NCBI GenBank assembly: GCA_051453625.1
Contig: JBOZIK010000001.1
Location: 14,540,780-14,604,779, forward strand
DNA from: Welwitschia mirabilis
Taxonomy: Eukaryota > Gnetophyta > Gnetopsida > Welwitschiales
Reading direction: 5' to 3'
Length of the DNA stretch: 64,000 nt
The position numbers and the translations under genes were made by a program. The notes under the pieces were generated by a model, which worked only from the letters and a program-made list of their open reading frames with translations, searched no databases and was not told the DNA's origin. Positions 46,331 through 59,282 of this stretch are shown here, piece by piece (position 1 is the first letter of the stretch; each line of letters begins with the position of its first letter).

Positions 46331-48260
46331 AGATACACTAAAACAAGTAATACTTCTAATAATGTGCTATGATATCAACCATTAGATATGATTATTTTAG
46401 AGGAAATGGATGAATAGGATATCTAATAAATTCTTTTTCTCATTTTACTAACATTTTATCACAACTGAAGTAATATTGATATAAGTAGATATAACATAAT
46501 ACGAACTAAGTTAGATTTAATTACTAGTAATGCTAGATTACTAATGAAAATAAAATTAACAAAGGCATGAAGGAAGAGAACAAGAAACAAGGCTATTTTA
46601 TGATTATTACATGTTACACACTAACATCCAAGTAAGACCTTATGATGACATTCAATCAATAGAATTAGTATTTCATAGTAATTCTTGGCCTTGAAATTAA
46701 CTAAAATTATGTTTTCTTATTACTATGTTAATGATAATGATAGGTTAAAACAAATAAATTACAATAGAGAAGTATATACTATGCATTTTTTTATTGTAAT
46801 ATAGAAAAGTGATAGATCCAAAAGTACTTTATGTGCTATAATATTTTGTTTGTAAAATAAACTATGTCTCTAGCTATTACAAATTATTATTATAAGTTAT
46901 GTAACTATCAAACTAAAGGGAAATAGTCATGTAAGCCTTAAACAACTAGAAAAATGGCTAGTTTACAGATTTTAATAGTCATTTATTATTATTATTTTTG
47001 ATTCGTAAGTGATGACTAATACATTTTTTGTCTAAACCTAGTCAACTACTTAGGTGATCAACCATTGATCATAGCTAGTCAATTAATACTTAAACATTTT
47101 GAATTCTTTATATTGATAACTAATCAGGGTTGCTTGATTACTCCCGGGCAACTCATAACTGACTATTTCTAGTATTTTTTTATGTTTTTTGTATTATTTT
47201 TTCTTTCTTTTTTTCAGAGAAAAAGTTTCATATATCANNNNNNNNNNNNNNNNNNNNNNNNNNNNNNNNNNNNNNNNNNNNNNNNNNNNNNNNNNNNNNN
47301 NNNNNNNNNNNNNNNNNNNNNNNNNNNNNNNNNNNNNTTGCATTTTTTATTTTCAAAACTCATAGTTATCACCACTAAAGTAAGGAATGAAATTCATTTA
47401 TTTTTCTTCCATTTGTTCTACCTATTACATCATTTAAGATACACTAAAACAAGTAATACTTCTAATAATGCGCTATGATATCAACCATTAGATATGACTA
47501 TTTTAGAGGAAATGGATGAATAGGATAGCTAGTAAATTCTTTTTCTCATTTTAATAATGTTTTATCATAACTAAAGTAATATTGATATAAGTAGATATAA
47601 CATAATATGAATTAAGTTAGTTTTAATTACTAGTAATGCTAGATTACTAATGAAAATAAAATTAACAAAGGCATAAAGGAAGAGAACAAGAAATAAGGCT
47701 ATTTTATGATTATTACATGTTACACAGTAACATCCAAGTAAGACCTTATGATGACATTCAATCAATACAATTAGTATTTCATATTAATTATTGGCCTAGA
47801 AATTAACTAAAATTATGTTTTCTTATTATTATGTTAATGATAATGATAGGTTAAAACAAATAAATTACAATAGAGAAGTATATGCTATGCATTTTTTTAT
47901 TGTAATATAGAAAATTTATAGATCCAAAAGTACTTTATGTGCTATAATACTTTGTTTATAAAATAAACTATGTTTATAGCTATTACACATTATTATTATA
48001 AGTTATGTAACTATCAAACTAAAGAGAAATAGTCATGTAAGCGTTAAACAACTAGAAAAATGGCTAGTTTATAGATTTTAATAGTCATCTATTTTTATTA
48101 TTTTTGATTCATAAGTGATGACTAATACATTTTTTGTCTAAACCTAGTCAACTACTTGGGCAGTCAACCATTGATCGTAACTAGTTAATTACCACTTAAA
48201 CATTTTGAATTCTTTATATTGATAACTAATTAGGATTGCTTAATTACTCTTAGCTAATTA
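46228..48260. repeat. Duplicated 0.9-kb block (copia gag start plus 5' LTR) around a gap
   Basis: Bases 46228-47165 recur at 47338-48260 in the same orientation, for example cattttttattttcaaaactcatagttatcacc at 46235 and 47341. Difference is a few percent. The block right of the primer-binding site is presumably the copia 5' LTR. The first copy ends in unrelated sequence and an N run (47238-47337). Confidence 0.75.
46366..46378 (-). other. Degenerate primer-binding site of a copia element
   Basis: On the minus strand this reads TTGATATCATAGC, two or three transitions away from the initiator-tRNA site TTGGTATCAGAGC. It lies just upstream of the gag relic. A second copy lies at about 47467-47479 in the duplicated block. 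Confidence 0.6.
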
Positions 48261-48700
48261 ATTACTTTATCTTTCTAAATTGACTAGCTATTATAGTAAG
48301 GATGATTTTTTAAGTTTGTTTTTATTAGTCAATCTCCTATCTAGTTTTAGCCAATTGCTTACCTCTTGTAGATTTATATTGCTAACTTTTCCAACTTGCT
48401 TCAATTAACTATAGACTCAATTTCACTTGGAATTCTTCAAACTTCAAGATTTATGAATTTTTAAAGTGTTTTAATTAAATACACACATACGTTATTAATC
48501 TAATTTATAGTTTAATATATCATTAATACATAATTAAAAGGTGTAATAAATAATGTATTCACATTTTATAGCATGAATGATAGCTATAAATTATAGGTTA
48601 TGGCCTAGATAGTTTCAATCATGCTTATTAATCTTTCCAGATCCATAGATAATCACATGACTATCCTACGCTAAGATTTCTCTTATTCCTTTTCCACTTG
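48261..48700. other. No gene recognised
   Basis: AT-rich sequence without a readable domain. Confidence 0.4.
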
Positions 48701-50300
48701 CATTAGTAATAATTGTGATATTTTTCTTTATTTCTAGAATCTTTAATATAGAAGCTCTGATGAGTAGGAGTTTGATGCAAAGAAAGGCTTCCTTACACCT
48801 ATCATCCAAGTTGAAAGCAATATTTTAATTTGTCAAGTATCTGATTAATGCTAAAATCCTAGAGTATCCTTTGATAAATCATCTATAAAATCTTGCTTAA
48901 CCTAAGAAAGCTTTTATTTTAATTTTGTAATTCTAGCTAACCTTACACTACTTAACCTTATAAGGATTAATTTTAACTCTTGCATTTGATATAACATGTC
49001 TAATATAGTAGATAAGTTTGTTAAAGAATTCACAAATAATTATATGTTCAGGTATACCATGTTCTTTTAATAACTAGAACAATTATTTTAAATGGTTCAT
49101 ATGATTATCTTTATTTTTTGACTATTACCTCATCCATAAGCATAATAATAAACTTATCTATGTAAGAAACAAATATTATTCATTAGGGTAATAAAATTCA
49201 GAGAGCATTAATAAGGCTAAAGGCAATAATCATAAAATCATAATGTTCATCTTATTCTAAAGGTTATTTTAGGAATATCTTTTTCTTTAATCTATATTTA
49301 ATGATAATCCAACTTTAAATTAGCACTTATAAAAAACTATACTTCTTACAACTAATCTTAAAGTTTTTAATTCTAGGTAACATAAACTTCTTTTTTTAAT
49401 TAATGTCTTATTGTTTTTTATTGTAGGCTATATACATCATAAAGAAATCATAAATTTTCCTCATAAATAGTATTAAGAATCCCTCTGGTAATGCATTTAG
49501 TATAATTTTATCTATGTTTATCAAGTTTTTAATTTCCAATTTTAGCTTTCTTAGCTTAACACTAAAAATCTATTAGAGGTATGTGATATTAGTTAGACTC
49601 TAGGAATAAAGTTAAAGACATGTTCCATCTCTATTTTTAGTGGTACGCTATTCTTCTCTTTAAAGACCTCTGTGAATTCTTGTAGTTCTTCTAGTAATTT
49701 AATCTTACATTTTCTTTTTACTTAGGTATAAAATTATGATGATGTTCTTAATGCCTTCTTCATTTATCTCCTATTCATGAATCAGGTTTGCTTACTAGTT
49801 TCCTCTCTCTTTAGCATCTAAACTTTGGACAAAGTAGGAATGAAAAGGGATCAATTTTAAAAAGATGATCTTATGTAATTTTTTTTCCAAAAAGGACATT
49901 CCTAAGATTATCTCATATTTTCCCATATTAAAAATATAAAACTCACCTATAATCTATAAACTTATAATTTTTATTATTAGATTAGTATAATATCCTAATT
50001 GAACAATTATTTCCCCTCTTATGACCTTAAATTTAGAACTTTATTGTTTAACTATTTCATTTTTAAAATTTTTGACAAGTTTAGGAGAAATAGAACTATT
50101 TCTTGAAGAACTATCTATTAAAAATAAAAAGGTTTATGTTCTACAAGTCCTTTAATATTTTAATATAAAATTTATTTTAATAAAACATATTTTGATGACA
50201 AAAATAGTCACTTTCCTAATTATTTCTATCCTTGCACTAGAATTGGAGCGTAATTTAAACTCATCTACTCTTTCTTATATGGGTAATTCTTTACAACACA
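48700..50300 (-). pseudogene. Ty3/gypsy protease-RT-RNase H relic
   Basis: On the minus strand from right: a decayed aspartic protease FLFLIDSSSRNSSISPKLVK (about 50115-50055, with Ser-Ser where the family has Ser-Gly-Ala) and KYEIILGMSFLEKKL (about 49920-49880). RT pieces are scattered between 49600 and 49030. The RT/RNase H connection reads FIKGYSRILALIRYLTN (about 48890-48840) and LDDRCKEAFLCIKLLLIRAS, ending near 48720. This is gypsy order. Frames are broken throughout and the RT catalytic block is not convincingly preserved. Confidence 0.8.
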
Positions 50301-52471
50301 TCCTTTATTTTTAATAACAATTATATATTATGAGGGATTACCTTTGTAAGAATTATTAAGGCTATAAGAACTATTTAAATTGAGGCTATAGAGATTGTTA
50401 ATGCTATAGACCAATAATGAGTACCATGTAGATATTCATCGTAATTCATTATTCAGCTTCCATTTAGTACTTTGTTCTTTTATAAGTCTCTTAGCATGAT
50501 TTGGGTTCAAAAAATAATATTAAGTTTTATAATTTTAGAACAAGAGTTTCAATTAACTCTTTAGCTAGTTTCTTGTAATTCCTATGATATTAAAACTTTA
50601 CTAACTTTTGAAACTCTTTATAATGCTCATCTGGAATTTTATTTTCTAGACCTAAACATTTAAATTGCATTCATTTATCCTTGATGAAGTGATGAAGAAT
50701 GAATTATATATAACATTCTTTTGTGAATTCATTGCACTGCATTCTATCATTCCTTATTGTGCATAATCCACTTTATTAGGTTACTACATTTTATTACTTA
50801 AAAAATAGCTTTGTATATGCTATGCTTTTTATTATTGATGTTCTTTAGTTAAAAATAAATTTTCATTCCTTGTGGAAATTCTAATGCTTCTTTATAGGGT
50901 CCAAAAATACCCACATACAAGTTGATTTAGACCTTTATCATATATACTCTTAAAAGTACCATTCTTTGTTAGATTAGCATCATGCCTTCCCATGCAAGCT
51001 ATGAATTTGATATTTGCACTTTAGAACTTAACTATATTTCAAGATTATGTGGATTAATCCTCAATACTTTGAATCCTTTTATTTTTTAACTTTTAATGAT
51101 TCTTGGATCTTTTTTTGAAGAGATTACACATGTTGTTTCTATGATCTTTATTTTAAGACCCATAATATGGAGTTTAATTTATTAGTTTATTGATATTAAA
51201 AGCCTTAACATTGATGTAATTAGCTTGATTTTTCTAGCCAACTTCTATCATTATTTGCTTGAGGACATGAATATAATTATTCATAGGATCTTANNNNNNN
51301 NNNNNNNNNNNNNNNNNNNNNNNNNNNNNNNNNNNNNNNNNNNNNNNNNNNNNNNNNNNNNNNNNNNNNNNNNNNNNNNNNNNNNNNNNNNNNTCTATGA
51401 TCTTTACTTTAAGACTCATAATATGGATTTCAATTTATTAGTTTGTTGATGTTAAAAGCCTTAACATTCATGTAATTGGCTTGATTTTTCTGGCCAACTT
51501 CTACCATTATTTTCTTGAGGACATGGATATAATTATTCATAGTATCTTATGTGATTTATTAAGGTACATGTTATTGATGACATAAATTGTGATCTAATGT
51601 AACCACTACTATTTTTTGTTTGTTTTTTATTAAGTTATGTTAATTAAATAAATTACCTTATTTTTTTTATAGGTTATAAGAAAACATGTCACATACATTT
51701 GTAATGGAATTTATTCCCATAATGCTAAGGTGGATTGATATACTCACCATCAATTTTAAAGGATGTAATAGACTCATTAAGATTAATAAAAGATTGAAAT
51801 ATCTAAAACCTCTTCAAAAAAATGAATTAAATGCTACTAGTTTAAAAGATCAATTCTTTACGCTTCATTTATGCTTAAAAAATTGATGCATGCTTAATTT
51901 TAGCTTTAAATTTAATACATGCCTAGTATGTTTTTAGCTTTTGTGTCTCTTTATGCTTTATTCTACATTATTTGATCAAATGTATTAGAACTAGAGAAAT
52001 ATAAGATCACATATCATGAAGGTCTTATGGTTTATCAAACTGAAAGAATTACTTACTTAATGATAAAGGACTTAAGTCAGACCTATGAATTTTGATCAAA
52101 TATGTACTATCTTTAAATATTTAAAGTTGTATTTGAGAATTCACATGTATTATTTTAATATTTAATTATATAGATAGAAAGACTTTATTATTTGAATAAG
52201 TATCATAAAAAATGATGAATTTTTTCATTTAAAATCATTTGTAAAGAGTTTCCAAGGTTATAGATTCATAGATATGTATCTTAGTCAAAGGACTTTGACA
52301 TTTGAAAGCATTTTTTTAATGTCATTTCAACACTATAATTTTAGGTACTTATAGTGTAGACGTCTATAAACATCATAAATATTTATAATCACCTACAAAG
52401 TTAAATTCAGAAAGACATTTACAAAAACTAAATATGGCCATTAACTATAAAAACATATTTAAAACATTAGA
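50301..52471. other. AT-rich stretch, possible gypsy gag on the left, nothing certain
   Basis: The left part (to about 51060) may be the gag of the preceding minus-strand gypsy relic, but no zinc knuckle is readable. Bases 51135-51293 recur after the 100-base N run at 51394-51555, another gap-flanking duplication. A 66-codon plus-strand ORF at 51686-51886 has no recognised family. Confidence 0.4.
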
Positions 52472-52653
52472 GACATCCACTATCAATTCATTAAATCTTG
52501 TGAAATATGTCTTTAGCCTTCATAAATATCTACAGATTTTATAAATGTCTTCAAAACTTAAATGCATTTACTTTCAATTCAAAAAATCTTAAAAAGGATG
52601 TCTTGAGTTTTTATAAACATTTGTTAATTATTAAGACATCTTCAAACTTCAAT
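52472..52653. repeat. Two tandem units of 91 bases
   Basis: The unit at 52472-52562 aligns with 52563-52653: cact(a/t)tcaattca, aaatctt, (a)tgtctt, tttataaa, cttcaaaactt. A weaker third copy may precede it. It lies just upstream of the copia element's putative primer-binding site, so probably inside its 5' LTR or leader. Confidence 0.65.
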
Positions 52654-52734
52654 AATAACTATTATGTAACTAAAATAGAATAAAATCTCAACAAGTTTCT
52701 ATTGACATATTGATATCAAGGAACAAGGGATAAA

Positions 52735-53960
52735 GATTCAAAGAAGGAATTTTTATATTCATTTCAAGTTGTTAAAGGATATTCCAAAATGTCCAATCAT
52801 ATTTAATAAAAGTCAAGATTTTACACATTGGTTTCAGGTAATGAAAACATTACTTGAATTAGATGGAGGCTATGATATTTTTTAGCATGGTTCATTTGAG
52901 ACTTTAAGGCTCAATGTGTTGAATAAAGAGGAGAATAATAAGATATGATTTAGAATAAAAACATGATGCATTAATTAAGATGATCATATGAACATAAGTA
53001 ACTAAATCCATTAAAACTAGAATAATTAGAAAAGAAAATTTTAAAAACTAGGGGAAATATCTCAAAAATAAATTTAGGGGCATCCTAAAGAATAATTAAA
53101 TTAAATAATTAAACTACCAATTAGATTTGAGAAATATTTATATTTCAATAGGTGAGTTCGTTAAATCCTTCTATCAAAAGAATGAATTAAGCAATTAAAA
53201 ATATTAATGAGTATAATTGTGAATTCACTAGAAAATAAAAGATAGATAGGTTTGTTCAAGTACTCTATAATGATATTAAATATTAAAGTGTAATTATTAC
53301 TTTACTTCAAACAAAAGATTTCAATTCCTTCATAGTTAATGCATTAGTTACTCACATAAGAACATTAGAAACTTTATAAAATATAGGATCTCTACAGAAT
53401 CAAGTCTACTTGACAAAGTCCAAAAAGAAAAGAAAAAGGGGTAGTATCTTTGCTATAAGAAGAAGGAAAAATCATAAAAGCCAAAAAGTGAATATTCATA
53501 CCTCCAATTTTTATTAAAATCAAGAATGACAATCACATTATAGAGGTTTTTAAAAAGAAAAAGGATATTTACAAAGAGGTAAAAGATTTGATGGTTAAAG
53601 AGGGAAAGAAAATTACTTGCAAGATTATTATTAAAAGTAATATTTCAAAGAAGACATTTAATGGAAAAAAATCATGGTGCATAAATTTCAAAAACTAGGT
53701 TATAATGAAGACAAGTGTTGGTGGAAAGTGGGTTTTTCTATTATTTCAAATGATTAGGCTTTATTAAAATCTATTTAAAAATGTGAAACATCTACTTATT
53801 AGCTAATAATTGATAAAGAAAAGTAACTTGAAGGATAATCAATAAACTACTCAACCTTAATTTCTACAAAAATCATTGATTCTTCTACATGGATTATTAA
53901 TAGTGCATGTTAAAATTACATGACACCTAACAAACCTCTATTTTTTATGTATAAGATATT
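52735..53960 (+). pseudogene. copia gag and protease relic
   Basis: Readable pieces: FTHWFQVMKTLLELDG (about 52810-52870), KDFNSFIVNALVTHIRTLE (53308-53370), a lysine-rich stretch near 53410-53470, and the protease block SSTWIINSAC with a stop then NYMTPNKPLFF (about 53880-53945), where the active-site Asp-Ser-Gly is replaced by Asn-Ser-Ala. The block YYVPKLVNSLLLIGKM follows at about 54070-54118. Confidence 0.75.
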
Positions 53961-54230
53961 CAATTTCGGCTTTATTAAATTTAATGATGATGCTTTTATC
54001 TAAACAGAATACATTTGAAATGTTAGGATAAATATACAAGATGAAAGATGGATCAATTTTCAGGCTATGTATTATGTACCTAAGCTAGTAAATTCATTAC
54101 TTTTAATTGGAAAAATGGTTTAAAGAGGTAATAAAATCATGTTTGATAAGAATGGTTATATCAGAAAGAAAGATATAGGCTTATCTAGTTCACTTCAAAG
54201 AATTTCAAAACAAATTTATACATTGGTTTC

Positions 54231-54551
54231 ATGGAAAATGGAATATTAAGTAAAAACTTAGAACTTATGTTAATGTCTATTATTATTAAAAATCCTTTAA
54301 TTTTTTGGCACATTATATTAGGACATGTATCTTATAAGAACATTATAAATATAATAAAAGATCAAAGTTTTTTAGGCATCAAATGTTATGAAATACCTAC
54401 TAGAATTTGTGAAACATGTATGAAGATCAAGAATAAGACTATTCCACATAATGCCATTATGGAGATAAAAACTAAGACATTTAAGTTTGTGCACTTGGAC
54501 TTGGTTGATTTAATCAATACTTGTATAATAAAGGATCAAAATATTTTATGA
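54231..54551 (+). pseudogene. copia GAG-pre-integrase domain relic
   Basis: The 106-residue open stretch has FWHIILGHVSYKNIINIIKD and CYEIPTRICETCMKIKNKTI, the His-His-Cys-Cys zinc-binding arrangement of the copia pre-integrase domain (W-H-x-x-L-G-H ... C-x2-C). FVHLDLVDLI then begins the integrase core with its first Asp. This is the longest uninterrupted coding piece of the element. Confidence 0.88.
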
Positions 54552-55200
54552 TTATCTTTGCTTATTTTTCCAAGTGCACTTGGTCTTTTATCCTTCACTC
54601 TAAAGATGAAGCATTATCCACTTTCAAATATTATAAAGATCATGATAAAAATTAATTGGGACAAATATAAAAGTTATTATAGGTAATAGATAGGGTGAGA
54701 TTTTGTAAATGCTAACTTTAATCAATTTTGCAATGATTGTAGAATCATGAAGTGAACAAGAAGTGGATATTCTCCACAAAATAATAGGATATCTAAGAGA
54801 AAGAATGCTATAATACAATAAATGACACATTGCTTATTGATACAAAGTACATTGCCTAATTTTTATCAAGATAAGGCTATTGCTATAACCACATATCTTC
54901 TCAACTAGGTAGTTATTTATTCATGTTAAGGTAAGAATTTATATGAGCTACTTTTCAAGAAATTCCAAATTTATCTAACTTGAAAATCTTTGGTTTTTTT
55001 TTTTTAGGTACACATACCTAATTAGTTGATATTTCAAATTGATGCCAAAAGTCAGAAGTGCATTGTTGTTGGATATGGTATAAAATCTTGTGGTTATAGA
55101 GGTTTTACACTCACTAGTGGAAAATATTTTATTTCTAGATATGTCAAATTTGGTGAATTAAAATTTGTATTATAGAACTTATCTCATAAAAAAGATAATG
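54552..55200 (+). pseudogene. copia integrase core and C-terminal relic
   Basis: Pieces in order: FAYFSKCTWSFILHSKDEA (about 54555-54610), IGDRVRFCKC-like near 54680, FCNDCRIMK then a stop then TRSGYSPQNNRISKRKNAII (about 54728-54810, the region with the catalytic Glu in the family), and the C-terminal block DAKSQKCIVVGYGIKSCGYR with FTLTSGKYFISRYVKF (55040-55150). Confidence 0.8.
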
Positions 55201-55339
55201 TAAATGAATCATCCATGATTTCTTAGCCATCTTTGCATCAAGGATTATTGAAGGTTATTGACTTTCTCAAATGTTAAATACAAACTTTTAGAGGATATTC
55301 ATAAGGAGTAGGGCTATATATCATGTAGAATACTTAGCC

Positions 55340-56070
55340 TTAATTGATAAACCAAGATAACTTGAGGAAGCTATTCAATGTTCAATTTTAAGAGAAGTAG
55401 TAAATAAGGAAATGAATTTAATACAAAAAAAAATGACACCTAAGAACTTGCAAATAAGCCAAAGGGTAAGAAAATTGTTAGCTTTAAATGGATTTTCAAA
55501 AGAAAGATTAATTGAAAATACATTTTCTTAGGTTACCAAGCAATATTGATCATTACAATCTATAAGTAAAGGAATAATATTTACTATTAAGAGATTTTTA
55601 TGCCAAACACTAGGTTTGAAATATAGAACTCATGATTTCTTAAACTATTCATAGAGGATATTTTTTTCATTAAATGGATGTAAATAGTACATTTTTAAAT
55701 GACAATTTAGAAGAAGAAGTATACATTTTTTAGCTTAAAGCTTTTATTATTGAAGGCTAAGAAAACAAAGTATGCAAACTTAAAAAAATCTCTTTATGGC
55801 CTTAAGCATGCTCTAAGAACTTGATTTAGAATAATTAATGATTACTTAATTGAAAACATTATAAAGAATGCATTTTTTATCCAAGTTTATATTTTAAACA
55901 CTCAAATGATCATTTAATTATCATGTCTCTTGGTATTGATGAAATATTAATTCTTTACTACATGTGAGAAAATGATTGAAAACTTCAAGGTGGAAATGAA
56001 AACTAAATTTAAAATAAAAGATCTTGGTAGTATTGAATATTGTTTAGGCATTTAAGTTGATTAAGGCAAA
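55340..56070 (+). pseudogene. copia reverse transcriptase relic
   Basis: Readable blocks: LEEAIQCSILREVVNKEMN, ALNGFSKERLIENTFS, a GLKYRTHDF block near 55615, SLNGCK, and KLKKSLYGLKHALRT-like near 55770-55820. The last is the family's L-K-K-x-L-Y-G-L-K-Q-x-P-R block. A block resembling GSIEYCLGI follows near 56030. Frames shift repeatedly. Confidence 0.75.
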
Positions 56071-56279
56071 GACTCCCTAATTATACATCAATCAAATTTT
56101 TCATAGTCCATGATTAAAAAATGTAAATAACTTGAATCAAAACCAACCACCACTCCACTATTTGAAAATATTAAGATTAAAAGAAATGATTCTTTAAGAA
56201 CAATGGATGCTTCTCTTTATAGGTTCATGATAGTCTCTTTAAAAGTTATATTTCATAAAAGACTTGATATTAAATTTTA

Positions 56280-56800
56280 AACATCATTTATATCTAGATA
56301 TATAACTAAATTAAGAAAAAGTTATCTTTGAGGTATGTACTTGGCACACTTACACTTAGGCTTAAATTTGAAAAAAGATATGGATATATTCATCCTCATT
56401 ATGATGCTAATTAGGGTGGATCCACTGAGAATAGAAAATCCACTTCTAGTACTATTATATTTCATATAATAAATCCAATTTATTATAAGTCAAAGAAATA
56501 AACATGTAAAAGAAAAAACAACAATTGAGATGTTTGTTATTAATATATTAGTCATAAGGGTTTATAAAGGATACACTGCTCATAATAAAAGTAAACACAT
56601 TAAAATTAGATATTATTTCATCAGAGACAAGGTAAAGGAGTGAGTAGTCATTTTCAAGCATCTTTCTACAAATCAATAAGTTTTTAATATGTTGAAGAAA
56701 AAAGTTACCAATATTGAATATAAAGTATTTCATCTTCAAAATAAATATGATCTTTGTATCTCTAGCATCTAATTTCCACATTGTCCTAAAGGAGGGATTC
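56280..56800 (+). pseudogene. copia RNase H relic
   Basis: Pieces resembling HPHYDANWGGS-type (about 56390-56420, ggtggatccactgagaat), a KSTSSTIIFHI-like block and the terminal KHIKIRYYFIRD-like block (about 56590-56620) follow RT in the expected order. All are weakly preserved. Confidence 0.6.
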
Positions 56801-57108
56801 TTGGTGTAATGTGGTCTAATGTGGACACACTATATGTTTTATATCAATTTATTCTTAAATCCATTTTTAAGAAAGATATAAGCTTAAGAAGCCTTATGTT
56901 ATGAAAAATATTAATGTGTCTTGTAAGGGACTATATTCTACATGGATGTAAAAAAAGAGGAATAGCTTCAAACTCCTTTATAAAAGATTTGGTGAATTAA
57001 TGTATTTANNNNNNNNNNNNNNNNNNNNNNNNNNNNNNNNNNNNNNNNNNNNNNNNNNNNNNNNNNNNNNNNNNNNNNNNNNNNNNNNNNNNNNNNNNNN
57101 NNNNNNNN

Positions 57109-57620
57109 GCATTTTTAAATGGAAATTTTGAAGAAGTATGTATCTTTTACTATAAAGGTTTTATTATTGAAGGCCAAGAAAATAATGTTTGTAAGTTAAT
57201 AAAGACCTTTATAGCCTTAAGTAATATCTAAGAGCTTAATTTAGAATAATTAATAATTACTTACTTGGAAAAGGCTACAAAGCATGTGTTCTATAGCTCA
57301 CATTACATTTAAAAACTCAAATGTTCATTTTATCATGATATCCCCTTTTGTTCATAACATAATATAACTTTTTAAATGTTAAAAAATGATTGAATACTTC
57401 TTGATGGATATGAAAATTAAATTTGAAATGAAAGATCTTGACATCCTTAAATATTTCTTAAGGATTTATGTTAATCAACTTAAAGAATTTATGTTTGTAC
57501 ATTAATCAAGTTTTACACAAGCCATGATAAAATGGATTTCCTAAAGCAAAGCCAGACATCATACCACTAGCTCAAAATCTAAGATTTAAAAGAAAAGACT
57601 CTTTGTTGAGCTGCTAATCT
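57109..57620 (+). pseudogene. Second copia RT fragment
   Basis: Bases 57109-57610 align with about 55690-56190 of the upstream copia element: catttttaaatg, ttttattattgaaggc(c/t)aagaaaa, aatgattgaa(t/a)acttc, gaaagatcttg. It starts at the end of a 100-base gap (57009-57108) and stops in the RT thumb. It is a separate, equally decayed copy or a rearranged part of the same element. Confidence 0.75.
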
Positions 57621-57822
57621 AAGGTTATTTGAGGGGGTTTTATGAGCTATTTTGTAGGACTTTTATACAGGTTTAAGCGCAATTCTGAGAATTTTGGAGA
57701 TACATGAATAAATCTCAGAAAAGTGTAATTATTATTCAAATTTGATGCATTAAAGACACCTTCTGATGTATAGGGATTTAAAGAAGAATTATTGATCTTC
57801 TCAAGAAAATAATTAAAGAATA

Positions 57823-57866
57823 CCATCATCTCTTTCGTCATCCCCACAATAGGTAGGACGACACTC
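57823..57866. repeat. Hairpin-like motif, copy 1
   Basis: Reads cgtcatccccacaataggtaggacgacac. The half tcgtcatcc is partly complementary to the half aggacga. Related copies at 59283, 59382, 62901 and 63003. Confidence 0.5.
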
Positions 57867-58067
57867 TGTCGATGTGGACTACTAAGTCAGCATTTCAAGA
57901 ATATTCTATAATGTACTATCATCCACATAGGCGTTCAGATGACAGCCCGGATGACACTTCTATGTAATCGACTTAGACAAGATTCCCTTGATCATTTTGC
58001 CCACTTCTGAGTCATGATAAGCATGCCTAACCACATTAACTATTTGTCCTTTTCTCTTGTATTTCCT

Positions 58068-58081
58068 TATAAATAAGCCCC
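58068..58081 (+). promoter_or_regulatory. TATA box, probable LTR promoter
   Basis: The sequence ttataaataagcccc sits in a local C-rich context (ccccccttcgactctcc downstream). This TATA-plus-C-rich arrangement is typical of the U3/R boundary of plant LTRs. The LTR ends could not be fixed because of the gap at 58126. Confidence 0.55.
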
Positions 58082-59282
58082 CCTTCGACTCTCCTTATCA
58101 TCTTGGTTGCACTGGACATTCTTGTNNNNNNNNNNNNNNNNNNNNNNNNNNNNNNNNNNNNNNNNNNNNNNNNNNNNNNNNNNNNNNNNNNNNNNNNNNN
58201 NNNNNNNNNNNNNNNNNNNNNNNNNNNNNNNNNNNNNNNNNNNNNNNNNNNNNNNNNNNNNNNNNNNNNNNNNNNNNNNNNNNNNNNNNNNNNNNNNNNN
58301 NNNNNNNNNNNNNNNNNNNNNNNNNNNNNNNNNNNNNNNNNNNNNNNNNNNNNNNNNNNNNNNNNNNNNNNNNNNNNNNNNNNNNNNNNNNNNNNNNNNN
58401 NNNNNNNNNNNNNNNNNNNNNNNNNNNNNNNNNNNNNNNNNNNNNNNNNNNNNNNNNNNNNNNNNNNNNNNNNNNNNNNNNNNNNNNNNNNNNNNNNNNN
58501 NNNNNNNNNNNNNNNNNNNNNNNNNNNNNNNNNNNNNNNNNNNNNNNNNNNNNNNNNNNNNNNNNNNNNNNNNNNNNNNNNNNNNNNNNNNNNNNNNNNN
58601 NNNNNNNNNNNNNNNNNNNNNNNNNNNNNNNNNNNNNNNNNNNNNNNNNNNNNNNNNNNNNNNNNNNNNNNNNNNNNNNNNNNNNNNNNNNNNNNNNNNN
58701 NNNNNNNNNNNNNNNNNNNNNNNNNNNNNNNNNNNNNNNNNNNNNNNNNNNNNNNNNNNNNNNNNNNNNNNNNNNNNNNNNNNNNNNNNNNNNTATCAAG
58801 GGCATCCTTTGTTAAGGCTGGAAGCAAGTAGTGATTAGGATCATTTTTGGATGTTAGTTTAAATTACATCTTGCATCTTGCATGGCACTTTATTTTCTTG
58901 CACTATTATTAATGTTAGATTCTTATTTTGCAAAGCAACCTAAGTCTCATCTCATAGATTTCAATGAGACACGACATTTTGGGTCACTCTCATTATACTA
59001 GTATGATGTATTGTGTATAATATCTATTTTAATTATTAATGACAAAATCTATTTGAACATAAATGTGTTCACAAATACACAATGCAACAAATTNNNNNNN
59101 NNNAGGGAAGGTAATTGAGGAGTACAAAGGTTGTTGTTATTCAAATAAGTATATTAGACATTTATTTAGTTATTTGTCTGTGTGACTTTGTATTTTATTA
59201 GAAGCTGTAGGTTTTCTATGTGTTTTCTATGTGCTGATTTTTTAGTTTTAGTTTTTTAGATTTGGTTTTTTGTAAAAAGTGT

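Larger units (their letters stand above)
52711..56815 (+). mobile_element. Ty1/copia retrotransposon, full coding order, heavily decayed
   Basis: Plus-strand copia in the order gag, protease, integrase, RT, RNase H. It starts after a putative degenerate primer-binding site (tgatatcaagga at 52711) and ends at a polypurine-like tract (aaggagggattcttgg at 56789-56804) followed by TGTAATG, the likely start of a 3' LTR. I could not pair that LTR with sequence upstream of 52711. Almost every domain is interrupted by stops. Confidence 0.8.

Noticed and set aside
51686-51886. 66-codon ORF as a small gene
   Set aside because: No recognisable family; lies in retrotransposon debris, with a lysine/leucine bias that AT-rich DNA gives by chance.
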